Of a DNA stretch of 64,000 nt, positions 32,243-43,907 are shown piece after piece. Location: assembly GCF_000512585.2 (NCBI RefSeq), contig NC_089242.1, forward strand, positions 2,480,001 through 2,544,000, given 5' to 3'. The translations under genes and the position numbers were made by a program. This stretch comes from Kwoniella bestiolae CBS 10118 (Eukaryota; Basidiomycota; Tremellomycetes; Tremellales; Cryptococcaceae). Under the pieces are notes generated by a model, which was not told where the DNA came from, made no database searches, and worked only from the letters and a program-made list of their open reading frames with translations. Numbering within the stretch: the first letter of the stretch is position 1; each line of letters opens with the position of its first letter.

Positions 32243-33966
32243 ATGGCAGACATAACCAAAGCCAACACCTTTATCACCTGGCTACGATCAAAGGGAGGTG
32301 AATTTCACCAATCAGCACAATTACAAGTGAGCCCTCATCCCTCATTTCATTCCATCTCATACTCATTGAATTCGGATACTGATGATAATTAGATAGACCC
32401 CGAGACTGGCTTATCGCCCATCTCAACCTCCATTATAGGTCCAGACGAACGACTTGTATCATGTCCTTTCGACTTGGCAATCACTTCTGAATTAGCTACT
32501 CAAGCATTATGCGAGATCACAAATACCACAGAGGAAGATCTGGTCTGGCCTGCTGAGTCCAGTAGGCAGGGGGAGAATTGGAATGCCAGGATGAGGATTG
32601 GGGGGTATTTAGGATTGCATTGGATCTATCAGGACAAGAAAAAGGTAGAGGAGGGATCGTAAGTCACCTATCATCGAGTATTATATCAGACAAATAGCTG
32701 ATCGATGCGTAAATTCACTAGATCGTTCCCACCCGCTTTACAGCATTTACCGTATCTTGACGCCTTACCCCCTTCCTCAACACTCACTACCCCTTTGTAC
32801 TTTTCAGAAGGAGAAGTGGAGCTGCTAAAGGGAAGCACGCTGTATGGAGGAGTAAAGGCTCGTAAGGAAGAGTGGAAAGCGGAATGCGAGGTAGTCAGAA
32901 AGGTGTTGAAAGAGGATGGTCTCACATGGTAAGCTGACTGTTTTGCGTAATTCTTGTCATAAGATCAGCTAACCCATGAATTATGTTTAGGGAACGGTAC
33001 CTCGCAACATCCACATATATGTCCTCAAGATCATTCCCATCAAAATTACTTCGTATACCCGACCAAGCCAATTCAGCGACTCATGAAGCTAAGAAAGACG
33101 ATGGAGACGAGGAGTCACAGCCTGTCTTATTACCAGGACTAGATCTGTTCAATCGTGAGCCTAGCCTAACACCATTGCATCCCTTCATGTCATTGTGACT
33201 GACGTGTATTGTCGTGCAGATTCTCGAGGTCAGCCCATACTCTGGCTTTCCTCACTCATCCCCTCATGCACATCTCCCAACCAGCCAATCCCCTCCATAT
33301 CCCTCGTCTCCACTCAGCCAACCGAGAAAAACACTCAGCTATATAACAACTACGGTCCCAAATCCAATGAAGAGCTTCTCTTAGGCTACGGCTTCGTCAT
33401 CCCCTCCAATCCCGACGATACAGTATCCCTGAAATTGGGATTACCTAATATCCCTCGGGGTAAGCTCGAGAAGCTAAAAGCAAAAGGACTAGATGCGAAT
33501 AAGAGATTCGAGTTGACGAGAGACGGAGAGTTGGATAAAGATTTATTGGAGATTCTGAGGATAATCTTGAATGAGCATGATCATGAGCACGAGCACGAGA
33601 TAGACGAGGAGGATGAGCATGCTTTACATGCAGAGGAGGAACGGGAGATGCAGTTGGAGTTGGACGTTTTAGGGATGTTGGGTGGGATGCTGGATGATAA
33701 GCTCGAAAAATTACAGGATACGCCTGAGGAGATTGATGGGAAAATCAGGGAGGATGTCAGGAAGATGTGCGAGATATATAAACAGGGTGAGTGGTGGATT
33801 GGAAGAAGAAACCCTCAAATATGGTCTGTTCTGACGCAAGCGTTGTGTGCATGTTTTAGGCCAAATGGATATACTCAATACTGCGATGGACAAGTTGTCG
33901 GAAAGGATAGAACGTATAGAGGGACTGATAGATGAGGGTATGGGCGGATGTCCATGTGGATGTTGA
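32243..33966 (+). CDS. SET-domain protein-lysine methyltransferase (SETD6/Rkm-like)
   Basis: Predicted to methylate a lysine on a ribosomal or other non-histone protein. The start is ATG 32243. The N-terminal part has the split-SET opening (TFITWLRSKGGEF), a middle insert (VWPAESSRQGENWNARMRIG) and YATSTYMSSRSF-like helices. Then LLPGLDLFN (about 33145) and, after an intron, QLYNNYGPKSNEELLLGYGF (33345), the NYGxKxNxELLxxYGF motif of the SETD3/SETD6/Rkm class. The C-terminal part is helical and acidic (EHDHEHEHEIDEEDEH) with a last exon ending GLIDEGMGGCPCGC before TGA 33964-33966. That CPCGC tail could bind zinc. Substrate not determinable here. Converges with the aldolase gene. Confidence 0.85.
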
Positions 33967-34095
33967 TTATCAATCATATCATTATGCATTGAGATCTACG
34001 AAAGACCATCGCACAGGTATCTCACAGCAGCTGCTGCAAACAAATCGGAAGAATGCACGATTTGTACTAATACCAAGGTGTCAAGTTATTCTCGA

Positions 34096-35717
34096 TCAAA
34101 GAGCAGAAACCGCCTCTTTGACCTTCTCAACAATCCCATTCCCATTCTCATTCTCAATTCCATTAGCCTTCTTCGAAGATCCACGAAGAGCCTCACCGAC
34201 CCAACCTTCCTTCTCCAACTGTCTTTCCAGAGCTACAATCTCAGCTCCAACAGCTCTGCAGTGCTCCTTGGTAGATTCGGGACATGGCGCTAATGGTTTT
34301 CTAGCGAGGATCGAGTCGGAGGGGTAAGAGTTTGCCCATGAGGTCATGTACTATTTGAATCACCATTCAGATTAATTTTTTCACGGAATCTTACATGGAA
34401 GGATAACCTGAACCATTAAGGCAGGTTGTGGTAGACTGAACTACTATCGGAATTAGAACGCGAACGCCAAATCATCGGAATTAGAACGCGAACGCCAAAT
34501 CAACCCACCTTCGTACCCAGTATCGCACCTTTACCCATCCCCCATTCCGCCTGACTTATCGCTCCAGCGAATTTCAATGCCTCCTCGTGTCTACCTTCTC
34601 TGGCCAGTTCGAAAGCCCTAGCACACACTCGAGGAGCGACATTGGCCATTCCTGTGATAGCGCCTTGACCACCTACGGCCATGGCTCCGAGGAGGTAATC
34701 GGTCGCTCCGCCTAGGATGGTGAATGGGGCTGCGCAGATCATTTAGAATATCAGTTTCGCTGATTACTTTGCCCAGTATGTAAGAGTAGCGATACACAGG
34801 AGTCCAGAGTGATCGGAGAGATGCATTAAGAAAAGTTCACTCACATCCGAAATCATTCTGTTTGGCAAAAGCTGTCTCCCTTGCGATTCTACCCACATCA
34901 TGATCCGTATGTTTCACCCCCACAATATTGGGGTGTCTTGCCAATCTGCAGATGAGATCGGTGTCAAGTTGGATACCGCTACAAACCCCTGGGTAGGAGT
35001 AGATGATGATGGGTATTGGAGATGCCGATGCGAGCTGTCAAGTGAGAATGAGAATACTAATTAGCTATCACTCATACTAGACAAGATTTTGGAGTTCCTG
35101 TGTAAAGACATTGGCTGATGGTCGAGCAGTCTCAGACAGACTATCATGCCTCACTCACCTCCTCGAAGAACCCTTGAATAGCATCTGGAGTCATAGCTGC
35201 AGGATAGTAACTCGGAGGCAATACCAACGCAAAGTCCGCACCAGCCTCGTACGCGTCTTTACATAATTTCAATGCCTCTCTGGAGGATTGCGCTCCGACC
35301 GTACCTGCTATGATGGGGCCGTTGTTACCTGCTGATCGGAAGGCCTGCTTGGCGGTTGAGATGAGCTAATGAATGGAACAAGCACACATAAATTAGCATT
35401 GGCACGAACTGTTGATATATTCGAGGGGCAATGACTGGTCCATGTGCTCTGAGAATGGTGAACACCTATCAGATCGCAAGTGGCAGGCAAACCCTACTCA
35501 CCGTCTTCCTCTCCTCGTAATCTAGCGCAACTGCCTCAGCCGTACTTCCCTGTACGACCACCCCAGCTATACCTGACTTGGCTAGGAAAGTCATGTGCTT
35601 GATGTGCAGGTCGATATCGAGATCTTGCTCTGGAGTGGGGTGGAAGAAAGTTACGGTGGGACAGTATATCCCCGGAGGAAGGGTTTTGGAAGTTGTGGTG
35701 GATGAGGGGATGGTCAT
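34096..35717 (-). CDS. DapA-family aldolase (KDG / 4-hydroxy-2-oxoglutarate aldolase-like)
   Basis: TIM-barrel class I aldolase of the dihydrodipicolinate synthase family. Fungal members act on L-threo-3-deoxy-hexulosonate (D-galacturonate pathway) or 4-hydroxy-2-oxoglutarate. The start at 35717 gives LPPGIYCPTVTFFHP and AKSGIAGVVVQGSTAEAVAL, the substrate-binding strand. Further exons carry GPIIAGTVGAQSSREALKLC, ADFALVLPPSYYPAAMTPDA, PIPIIIYSYPGVCSGI with the catalytic Tyr, and HPNIVGVKHT with the Schiff-base Lys. Then APFTILGGATDYLLGAMAVG and a helical C-terminus ending at 34096. Fungi make lysine through alpha-aminoadipate, so a biosynthetic DapA role is unlikely; the exact substrate is open. 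One intron holds a 28-base tandem duplication. Confidence 0.85.
34446..34501. repeat. Perfect 28-base tandem duplication inside an intron
   Basis: ATCGGAATTAGAACGCGAAC plus eight more bases is present twice head to tail, at 34446-34473 and 34474-34501, without a mismatch. It lies just inside the donor of an intron of the aldolase gene. Confidence 0.9.
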
Positions 35718-36317
35718 TTTGCCGGTTTATGAAATGGTAGTTAGGATGATAATGACAGGTTGGAGGGAATGCTTGTGTTAGGAATGTCTGATGGGGAGCA
35801 ATTCGAAGTAATACAGAAAGAGAGGAGACAGAACAGAAGTCATTCACCCATCTCGCAATACATATAACTATTATTGAAAGGTCGTCGGCTACGGCCCGTA
35901 AATCCTCCTGATGCTGACTGAGTACATCGAGCTGCTACTTTCGGGATACATGAAACAGAAAATAGTGATTATTCTGGTTCAGCTGGAATGGAATTTAATT
36001 GTCCAACGAAAGATCGGAAGACGTGCTCGGATATGACCGAGGAGCCGAAATCATCGGGAGGGACCGAATGCAGCCGAGCAATTGAAATGAAACAATATAT
36101 ATATATATGTATCATTGCATATCCATTAGCATATGCATGGTTTGGAGAAATCAAGATGATCCGTGATAGCGGCTTGCACAGGATACACAACTCATTTTCA
36201 CCCTCAGGACACGTCTGCATCTTCATCGTGGTGACGAGTGGACATCTAACGATTGTGATCTTCTGATCGCGTCTAAAGGATCCACGCATCGATATGAAAA
36301 AAGAAAAAAAAACCATC
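35718..36317. other. Intergenic, aldolase promoter
   Basis: About 600 bases between two minus-strand genes. It contains a short (AT)n run at about 36097-36108. I see no coding. Confidence 0.5.
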
Positions 36318-38339
36318 CTAATCCTTAGATACCATATCCATATCCTTCTCCTCATCCTCCCTTATATCATTCCCCTCTTCCTCCTCCTTCAATGCCCTTT
36401 CAAAAATCTCAAAAGCCCTACCGACCTCTTCAAACTTATTATACAACACCACCGGACTCAACCTAATAACGTTCGGATACCTCTCATCACCCACCAAACC
36501 CCTTTTGAGCAACCTCGAGAACACCCTGGGCATCACTCCCTTATCCTCTGGTAAGAAGCTAATAGACAGCTGAGTCCCCCTGTATGGGTATTCTGGCGTG
36601 AGGATCTTGAATCCTACTTTCCCTTCCTTGGGGTTATAGTATCTACTTGATCTTAATAGTTGTTCGAGGGTTCCTGTCAGGCGCTTACTCTTCTCTAACA
36701 TCTTGGAGAACCCTACTTTATCGATGAGTTCCAACGTCGCGAGGAGAGGGATGGAGGAAAACACGGGTGTACAGGAATGTTGATAGCCTTTCGCACCTGG
36801 GGTGGGGGTGAAGGTGGGTAACATTTGGAATCTGGTGGCGGAGTCGTTGCCCCACCATCCTGCGAGGCTGTGTTTTCGCAAATCCATCAGTACATATCCA
36901 TTCGGCGCAAGTGGTGTAGTCAGGATGAGTGGGGTAGGCATAGATAGTAGTTGGAGTAAGGAGGTATAATGGACTCACCGTCGTCCACCATCGTCCACGC
37001 CAAATTTTACGTAAAACCCACCTATACCAGCGGGTCCAGAATTCAAATACCTATGCAGATGCAAAGGTTCAGATCTCGTCAGATCTGTATTATCTCACCC
37101 CAGTTGATCGAGTACCAGAGGACAGGAGAGTTCGATCCTCTCACTCACTTGTATGTACACCACACCGCGAAGTCCACATCCCACTCATTCAATTTACATT
37201 CCACGTTACCTATCCCATGGGCCATATCTAATCCCAGTAGAGCACCGATGGAATGGACTTTGGGTGAGATAGAGGCGATATCGAATAGTTGACCGGTATA
37301 GTATTGAACAAGGGGCAGCCAGACTATTGAGATCTGCGAAGTGTAGTATATTAACATACAGGTCACGCCAGAGTCTTGAAGAATGATTCTGAACGAGAGA
37401 GGTAAGGTATGGAACATACGGTATCTTTGTTCTCCTCTATCACTTTTAGTATATCCTCGGTCCTCAAGGTATCTTCCCCTTCTCTAGGTTCCAGCCCTAT
37501 TATGGCATCTTCTATCTGTTGAGGAGAGAGGACAGCTTCGTGTAATTTGGGATGTGAATGTACAGCATACTAGATGCGTTATGACAAGTATACCTCAACA
37601 TCAGCTCAACGTCCACATCACCCCGCGAGGATGCCACTGCCTTCGCTTGTAATCTATTTGTGATAAGAAGAACAGACCCACCCAATCACTCGGGAAACTA
37701 CCCTTCTCAATGACGATCTTCCATCTCTCCTTCGTCGGACGGTAGAAACTCGTAAATAGATTATGCATATTACTGGTCAAGGTCGAGCTGTGAGCCACCT
37801 CACTCTCCTTCGCTCCTACGAGTTTGGCCAGGTGAGGTGTGAGAGGCTGGTCGACATGCTTCCATGGTCTTTTGTGGGGGTGGGAGAAGTGGCCTGTTAC
37901 GGAGCTGTATTGTATTGCTTGGATTAGCGGGTGGGGCAAACATCACGATGAAGGATTAGAAGTGATGATAGATGGGATATGACTGAAGCGGTCTTGATAG
38001 ACGTTGAGGTGTTGGTAGACCCACGATGTAGACCACACGTCCAGCTCTTCAATCATATGTTTCCTTGCTTTCTTACTCAACAGTCCCAACGAATTTCCAC
38101 AGAAGTATATGGCTTCTCCATCTAAATAAACTCATTCGAGTCAGCTCCCATCACATTTGGAGGTGCGCATGAAGATCCAGCTGATATGAAAAGATATGCT
38201 ACAGATATAAGCACTCACCTCCCTCCCCTCCACAAGCCTTGATATTAGGTATCTCAAACTCGTCTCTCGTCCAGTTCAGCGGATCCTGTTGATCCAACTT
38301 GATGAGATCGTCGATCGTGGGTATGTCCGAGCTAGTCAT
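36318..38339 (-). CDS. BNA5: Kynureninase (de novo NAD pathway)
   Basis: PLP enzyme that cleaves 3-hydroxykynurenine to 3-hydroxyanthranilate and alanine in the cytosol. The start at 38339 gives MTSSDIPTIDDLIKLDQQDP and EFEIPNIKACGG; after an intron comes YFCGNSLGLLSKKARKHMIE, the conserved substrate and phosphate-binding region. Further exons carry HFSHPHKRPWKHVDQPL, EVAHSSTLTSNMHNLFTSFY, LLGLDMAHGIGNVECKLNEW and VDFAVWCTYK with the PLP-binding Lys, then YLNSGPAGIGGFYVKF. The C-terminal domain includes LAGWWGNDSATRFQMLPTF and GAKGYQHSCTPVFSSIPLLA. All catalytic regions are intact. It lies head-to-head with the gene for a later step, quinolinate phosphoribosyltransferase, sharing 367 bases. 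An upstream in-frame GTG at 38409 is ignored in favour of ATG. Confidence 0.95.
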
Positions 38340-38706
38340 CTCGTACGGACGTCTATGTTCGTCTTCGAATTTCTTGGCACTAATGCCTGTATGATTCTCT
38401 TGCTGCACTGGCGTCTCTGGTTGGGCCGATTCTTCTGGGCGGTTACAAGAGCTTCTCCCATCTGCATGTCCATGTCTTATGAGTACAATTCATCAAGCGA
38501 TGGAGAGGTTGCATCACGGAGATAATCGAGTCCGTCTTGTGGATTACGTAATGACAATCGAAACTGATCGGTTATGAAACCCGGGCATCTCAATCCCCGA
38601 TTCCTTCCACAAGGTCTCTCTCTATCTGACTTATAGCCCAGCAACCTTGATTTGTTACTACGTGATCCTAAATTTTCTCATCAGAATAAAAGATACCTTC
38701 AGAACG
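38340..38706. promoter_or_regulatory. Shared divergent promoter of BNA5 and BNA6 homologues
   Basis: 367 bases between opposed start codons of two enzymes of one pathway. No TATA box is obvious, and I cannot name a factor site. Coordinated expression is inference from the arrangement. Confidence 0.6.
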
Positions 38707-40018
38707 ATGTCAGAATCAGACCTCCTCCCAGGGCAGAACCTCGCCCACCTCCTCCCTCCCTCGTGGAAAACAGAGGTCAGCAGATGGTACGCCGAGGACA
38801 CACCTTCCTTCGATTGGGCAGGGTTCGTTGTCGGTGAGGAAGAGCAGGAAGCTATTCTGTGGGGGAAGAGCGGGGTGAGTGATAATCGTATCTTGGTGTA
38901 TATTCATGATGAGAGGGATTGATCAGGTCGGACAAGCTGATGTTGTTTGTCGGATATAGGGTGTACTGGCTGGTGTACCGTTCTTTGACGAGGTGTTCAA
39001 GCAGGCTGAATGCAGGTGAGTTCTGGTCTAACCCAACTTACTTACCGCTGTAAACGATAGAATGTAATAAGTGATGGCTGACCAATGGACTGCAGCGTCG
39101 AATGGCTCTTACCTGAGGGATCGGTGATTCCACCCAACACCAAAACGAAAGTAGCGATAGTGCGAGGTAAAGCCAGACAACTCCTATTAGCTGAGAGAGT
39201 GGGGTTAAACACTCTCGCTAGATGTAGTGGTATTGCCAGTGTGTGAGTTATATTGTCTCTTAGCCGCGATCTCATCAAGAGACAGAAAGACCAATGATCT
39301 TGACGTTGATTTGGTTCGGTTCGCACGCAGCTCCCGCCGATTCCGCGATCTGGCACGAGCAGAGGGATGGAAAGGTGTCGTAGCAGGTACGAGAAAGACT
39401 ACACCTGGCTTCAGACTGGTGGAGAAATACGGTATGATGGTTGGCGGAGTAGATCCTCATAGACATGATCTGTCCAGTATGGTCATGTTGAAAGATAATC
39501 ACATATGGGCTACTGGTGAGTTGGCCGTTAAAGAGGAAATCATCTAGTGATACTGATAGTTTACCCAACCCAGGCTCAATCACCCAAGCTATCAAATCCG
39601 TCCGACGAGTCGCCGGTTTTTCGTTATTAGTCAACGTAGAATGCCAGAACTACGACGAAGCGCACGAAGCCATCAGTGCAGGAGCAAATATCGTAATGCT
39701 GGATAATCTCCTGGGAGAGGAATTGCACGGTGCAGCCAAGAGATTAAAAGAGGAATGGAAGGGGAAGAGGGAATTTTTGATTGAGACTTCGGGGGGGATC
39801 GTGGAGGGAGGTTTGAAGGGGAGATTGGGACCTGGTAAGTTGGTTTGCATAGCGTCAATATTTACTGTGTCTTTCTGGTGCCTCAGGTGGTTTGGAGGTT
39901 TGGACAACACTGATGTAATGCACTTTGCCTAGATATCGATATTCTCTCTACATCTGCAGTGCACCAATCTTGCCCTCACGTAGATTTTTCACTCAAGATT
40001 CAGCCCAGGAAGAAATGA
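38707..40018 (+). CDS. BNA6: Quinolinate phosphoribosyltransferase (NadC/Bna6)
   Basis: Makes nicotinate mononucleotide from quinolinate and PRPP. The start is ATG 38707 (MSESDLLPGQNLAHLLPPSW). Short exons carry GVLAGVPFFDEVFKQAEC, VEWLLPEGSVIPP, KARQLLLAERVGLNTLARCS and then the active-site block GTRKTTPGFRLVEKYGMMVG followed by VDPHRHDLSSMVMLKDNHIW. The C-terminal barrel half includes VNVECQNYDEAHEAISAGAN, MLDNL and FLIETSGGI, and the last exon adds DIDILSTSAVHQSCPHVDFS before TGA 40016-40018. Arg, His and Lys residues of the PRPP/quinolinate pocket are present. Six exons, all phase-consistent. Confidence 0.95.
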
Positions 40019-40607
40019 GTATCAACCAACGCATATGTAGGACGTACGATCTAAGCTATGCAAAGGGATGTGCAAGGATAGTGGATGTACAATGGTTATC
40101 ATGCTAAGAATACAATCTGACTAATCTACAAAGCGATTCACTGACCTTTCTCGTCCTATGATCTTCCACATGCTGATACGTCTTCTTCCTATATCCACCA
40201 GCAACTCTTTCCCTGCTCCTGTTTTTCTTTTTTTTTTCCCTTTTTGATGACGTTCATCTCCGACTCTTCAGACTATTCCCCTGTGTCCCTCTCTAGCCAT
40301 AATATTCATTTGTGTGGTTGAGTTTATCGCCTTTCGTTCCATAATATCCACATGAATGCATGACATATCTCTATAGATACAGTTGGGGGATGAGGTATGA
40401 TACAATCTTTGTTTCGTGTTAATGTTGGTTTTTCATAGATATTTGATTGAATACAATGGTCGCTTGGAATAGGCTTAAGGGAAGGACCGGGAGCGGACAC
40501 GTCTGATTGGGATGGGTCAGCGATATTCTCTAATCTTTATCCGCAGTTACCTCTTTAATAATGACACGCTAGCTCACATAGATCACACCGCTCATACCTC
40601 ATTCACC

Positions 40608-40733
40608 CTATACGCTTCTAGAGGTAGGTGTGAGCGGACCGACGGGAGAGGGTTTAGGATGGGGTGTATCGCCCGGTCTGCCGAGGTTGATGGGGTGGGT
40701 TTGAGTGGAAGAGTTGGAAGTGGAGAGAGACAT
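40608..40733 (-). CDS. Possible 41-residue Pro/Ser-rich protein with leader intron
   Basis: Minus-strand TATATAAA at 41024-41031 is followed by a leader, then a good intron (40861-40748, GTGAGT donor, GGACTGACC branch, TCGCAG acceptor), and ATG at 40733 fourteen bases into the second exon. The frame encodes 41 residues, centred on INLGRPGDTPHPKPSPVGPL, and stops at 40608. Two short upstream ORFs (ATGAGA... and ATGGGC...) lie in the first leader exon. A further GTGAAT to ATCAG intron lies just after the stop. I do not recognise the protein; the same transcript could be a non-coding RNA. Confidence 0.4.
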   Translation of the reverse strand: MSLSTSNSSTQTHPINLGRPGDTPHPKPSPVGPLTPTSRSV

Positions 40734-41023
40734 CCTGTGTCGTGATTCTGCGACCAAGGTCAGTCCAGGTTCATACGACACAGCACCGAGTGTATAGGAC
40801 CGTTGAGAGTGCGGAAGGAGTATCAATGCTTCTAGAAAGGAAGGGGCAAAGGGCAACTCACGATAAATGAAAGGTATCGTATTGTCGTATCGAGGTGGGC
40901 GAGTGGCAAAGCTTTGGTATTCTTCTTTGAAGTTGAAATATCGTTATGAGCCCATCAAGGTCGAGTAATTCTCATCTGCTAGAAGAAACAAGAAGATATG
41001 GAGGAACGAGAGTCTCTCGAGAC

Positions 41024-41031
41024 TTTATATA
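41024..41031 (-). promoter_or_regulatory. TATA box (TATATAAA, minus strand)
   Basis: Reads TATATAAA on the minus strand upstream of the spliced leader of the 40.6 kb small gene. Confidence 0.6.
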
Positions 41032-42068
41032 CCCTTCAAGACAATAGATCAATGCTCATGCTCATGCTCAAACCAGGGGTCGAAGAAGGACGTGCGAAAG
41101 GATGTTTGCTTCTTACTTCTTATACAGAATACAGAATCTTCTAATCTCATGCGGTTCTTCGGTATTCCGGCAGGAGATAGAAGATAACAAGTGTATTCCT
41201 AAAGGGTGTAGCATAGCCTCATATAGATGTATGCTAATTCACTAAATGAGGTTGAATCGGATCAATAGTCGAGCTGGTGCCCCTTACTAGGTAAGTATGG
41301 GGATGACGTATATACACCGCACAGGTCTGAAGGTGTGTGTGAGTTGGCCCATTTGGAATGAGAATAAGTGTAAGATAGGCGAGAAAGAGCAGAGAAAGTC
41401 TTCTGATCTTCTGGTTGTTGGTTCTGGTTCGTCAGCAAGAAGCTCCATAGAGGTGGTTGCTGATTAGGTTTTCGATCGATACTGCCACATGCATGTGGGA
41501 GAGTCGACGAGAGAGGTTCTGAGCTTCTTCTGATTTCGATTCTGATTCACAAGGTCCGACCGAATCACCCAAAGGACCTTGATTTCTTTCGTACAGTATT
41601 CGCTTAAGGGTTGTGTGTCAGCTTTGATGATGATTGCTATTCGGATTTGATATGAGGAAGGAGAGACTATGATGCAATATGAGTGGAGCTGTTTCAAAGG
41701 ACCCCCCTAAACGTCTTGGTCCGACAGGTGAGGATGAGAAACTTGACAACGACATTGATGAAGTAGATTAGCAGCCAGCAGCGAGAATTGTTTTGGTAGC
41801 AGTATGTCGTATTGTGTGCAGTAAGTACCGTGATGTACAGTAACTGTGTATGATCAAGCCCACCATCTAACAGCGCCCTTTGTGGACCAGAACGGAATCA
41901 GATTTTTCATGTCTCGGCTGGACGACCTCCACTTCCCAGTTGCAAGCAGTATGGATATTTTGTTTTTGCTTCCTTGCTCAGAGGGACCATGATCTTCTTG
42001 ACATTCATATCTCCCCAGCAGCAGAACAACTATACTCGAGTAACAGGGACAAGTTCCACTCAAACAAG
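41032..42068. other. Intergenic, nothing recognised
   Basis: About 1 kb. It has several C-run words (CCCCT at about 41280, CCCCCCT at about 41703) that resemble stress-response elements, and a GCTCAT triplet repeat at about 41053-41070. I see no coding. Confidence 0.4.
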
Positions 42069-43024
42069 ATGTCCCGACTCGATTCTCTCACCCCATCCAA
42101 ATCTCGCTCTCGAGCCTCGCCTTCACCTTCCCCCTCTCCTGGTCCTGGATCCCCCGCGAGGAGTACCGAGACGACCCATCATAGGATGTTAAAGTTGGTT
42201 TTATCCGAGGTGCGCAAGATAATCAAGACGTGGGATGAGCTGGTGATTATGGATGGTTTCAAAGCTTGTAAGGGGGTTATAGACGAGGGGACAGAGATGG
42301 AGTGAGTCTAGCTTCCACTTTCACTCATAAAACAACACTGATCAGAAGGGACGAGAAGGAATGGAAGTTGATGAGATCGTGTAGTAATATTCTGTCGATA
42401 GAGGATAAACCTGAGAGACCTGAGGTAGGGGGGCATCTGAATTTGTGGTATGCCCATAGACTCTCGTTGGAGAGTACGTTGAAGAAACTTGTAAGTTCTC
42501 TCTCCCTCGTCTGATACATTGAGGGAAGACTGGTTATTGATGACGGAAATGATAGGACAATAATCTATATAAGCTCACTGCGCTCGCCGACCAAGCTGAG
42601 AAGATCCTATTCGAAGCGTACAAGAGAGAAGGACATGAGTTTGTTTTCGTCGAGCCATTATGGTTCACATGGACTTTGGAGAAATTCGGTTAGTCTATCT
42701 AATCCAACACCACCAGTGATGCTATGCATTCTAACTGAGTCTGGTGGTCTAGTGAATTCCTTGTCACCCTTGATATCCCTCCATACATCGCATCTCGCTT
42801 CCCTAACCTCATATTCCAACATTATACTCGACCCCAACACACCATTTGACGATGCGAAGCTCACACTGGAATCTTGGCGGGATATAGCGACAGGCGGAGA
42901 AAGGTGGGTGGGCGTGAGAGAATGGGAAGAGCTGGTTGATATTGAGCTTAGTGGTGGGATGGATGAGGATGAGGATGAAGAGGATGAAGTGCCTGTTAAG
43001 GGGAGGAGGAAGAATAGGAAATAG
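42069..43024 (+). CDS. Unrecognised helical protein with acidic C-terminus
   Basis: The start at ATG 42069 gives a Ser/Pro/Arg-rich N-terminus (MSRLDSLTPSKSRSRASPSP), then a helical region (MLKLVLSEVRKIIKTWDELV). Exon 2 (from about 42347) carries RDEKEWKLMRSCSNILSIED, exon 3 NLYKLTALADQAEKILFEAY and EFVFVEPLWFTWTLEKF, and the last exon HLASLTSYSNIILDP and WRDIATGGERWVGVREW, ending in DEDEDEEDE and a basic tail GRRKNRK before TAG 43022-43024. The acidic stretch and terminal basic run suggest a nuclear or nucleolar protein (inference). The conserved-looking core suggests a widespread fungal family that I cannot name. Four exons, matching phases. Confidence 0.7.
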
Positions 43025-43501
43025 CCCTTGAGGACGGGATGGTCTGTGCGTTGTGTGTATTGGTGGAGCTACTACCGATCAAATTTCGAGTTGGGTACCT
43101 TTGGAAGAAACAACATTATCATTCAGCATCCATCAAAACATGAGGACGAGAACGAAAATAGAAATGGATGGATGGGATGATGTAACACATCAACAATAGG
43201 TGGCAAATCCATCAAGCAGAGTATGACACGAATACATCGAACCAACTATAACATCGTTTAATCACTTCGCTCTCAACTTTATTTTCGATAATTCGACAAG
43301 TGGACAACACCTTGACGACGCACAGCATATTCCGACTATAAGACGAAACGATCAACAGACATCTCAGATACACACCTATCCTACTTCCATCTTGTACTCA
43401 GAAACATCGCTTGATAGACCAAACTCGCCATCGACTTACGCAGAAACAAAAATCGAATACCCTTTTCCCTATTATCTCACATCCACTTCAGTATTAATGC
43501 A

Positions 43502-43907
43502 ATGGGCTGCACAAGCTCAAAGAACTGTGATGATCCGGACTGTGAACTACCAGGCCACGGGCGATGTGATGTGAGTGGTCTTCTCTACTCCTTGATCCAT
43601 CCCAACTTTAAACTTTAGAGCCAACTCAACGCAGTTATCTTTTTCCGCGCCTGACTCCAGCTTATCATCTTACTGATCAAGTCTTATTTTTTCAAAGCAG
43701 TCGAGACAGAACCAGCGTCATCGACACCGCTCCCAATCATACTCCTACTCCGCCAAATCACGTAGATCCTCCAATACCTCCACGTCAAGTCGTACGCTGA
43801 TGGTCCAGAGGGACTCGGTAGCTGAGATGAGGGATATAATAGCTTCGATGGGAGGATGGCATGAGGGTGGTGAGTTCTACGTGTATAACGAGTCGAGTGG
43901 AATATAG
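43502..43907 (+). CDS. Small MGC-type (myristoyl/palmitoyl) peripheral membrane protein
   Basis: Two exons (43502-43570, 43701-43907; phase 0) encode 91 residues. The N-terminus MGCTSSK fits an N-myristoylation signal with an adjacent palmitoylatable Cys, as in Src-family and Galpha proteins. It is followed by Cys-rich NCDDPDCELPGHGRCD. Exon 2 is Arg/Ser/Gln-rich (SRQNQRHRHRSQSYSYSAKS), then a more ordered end: MVQRDSVAEMRDIIASMGGW and HEGGEFYVYNESSGI before TAG 43905-43907. The CxxxxxC...C spacing might be a small metal site. I do not recognise the family. Dual acylation and plasma membrane location are inference from the first seven residues. Confidence 0.65.

Noticed and set aside
38340..38409. 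Upstream in-frame GTG extension of kynureninase
   Set aside because: A near-cognate start is unnecessary; ATG 38339 directly precedes the normal N-terminus of the family.
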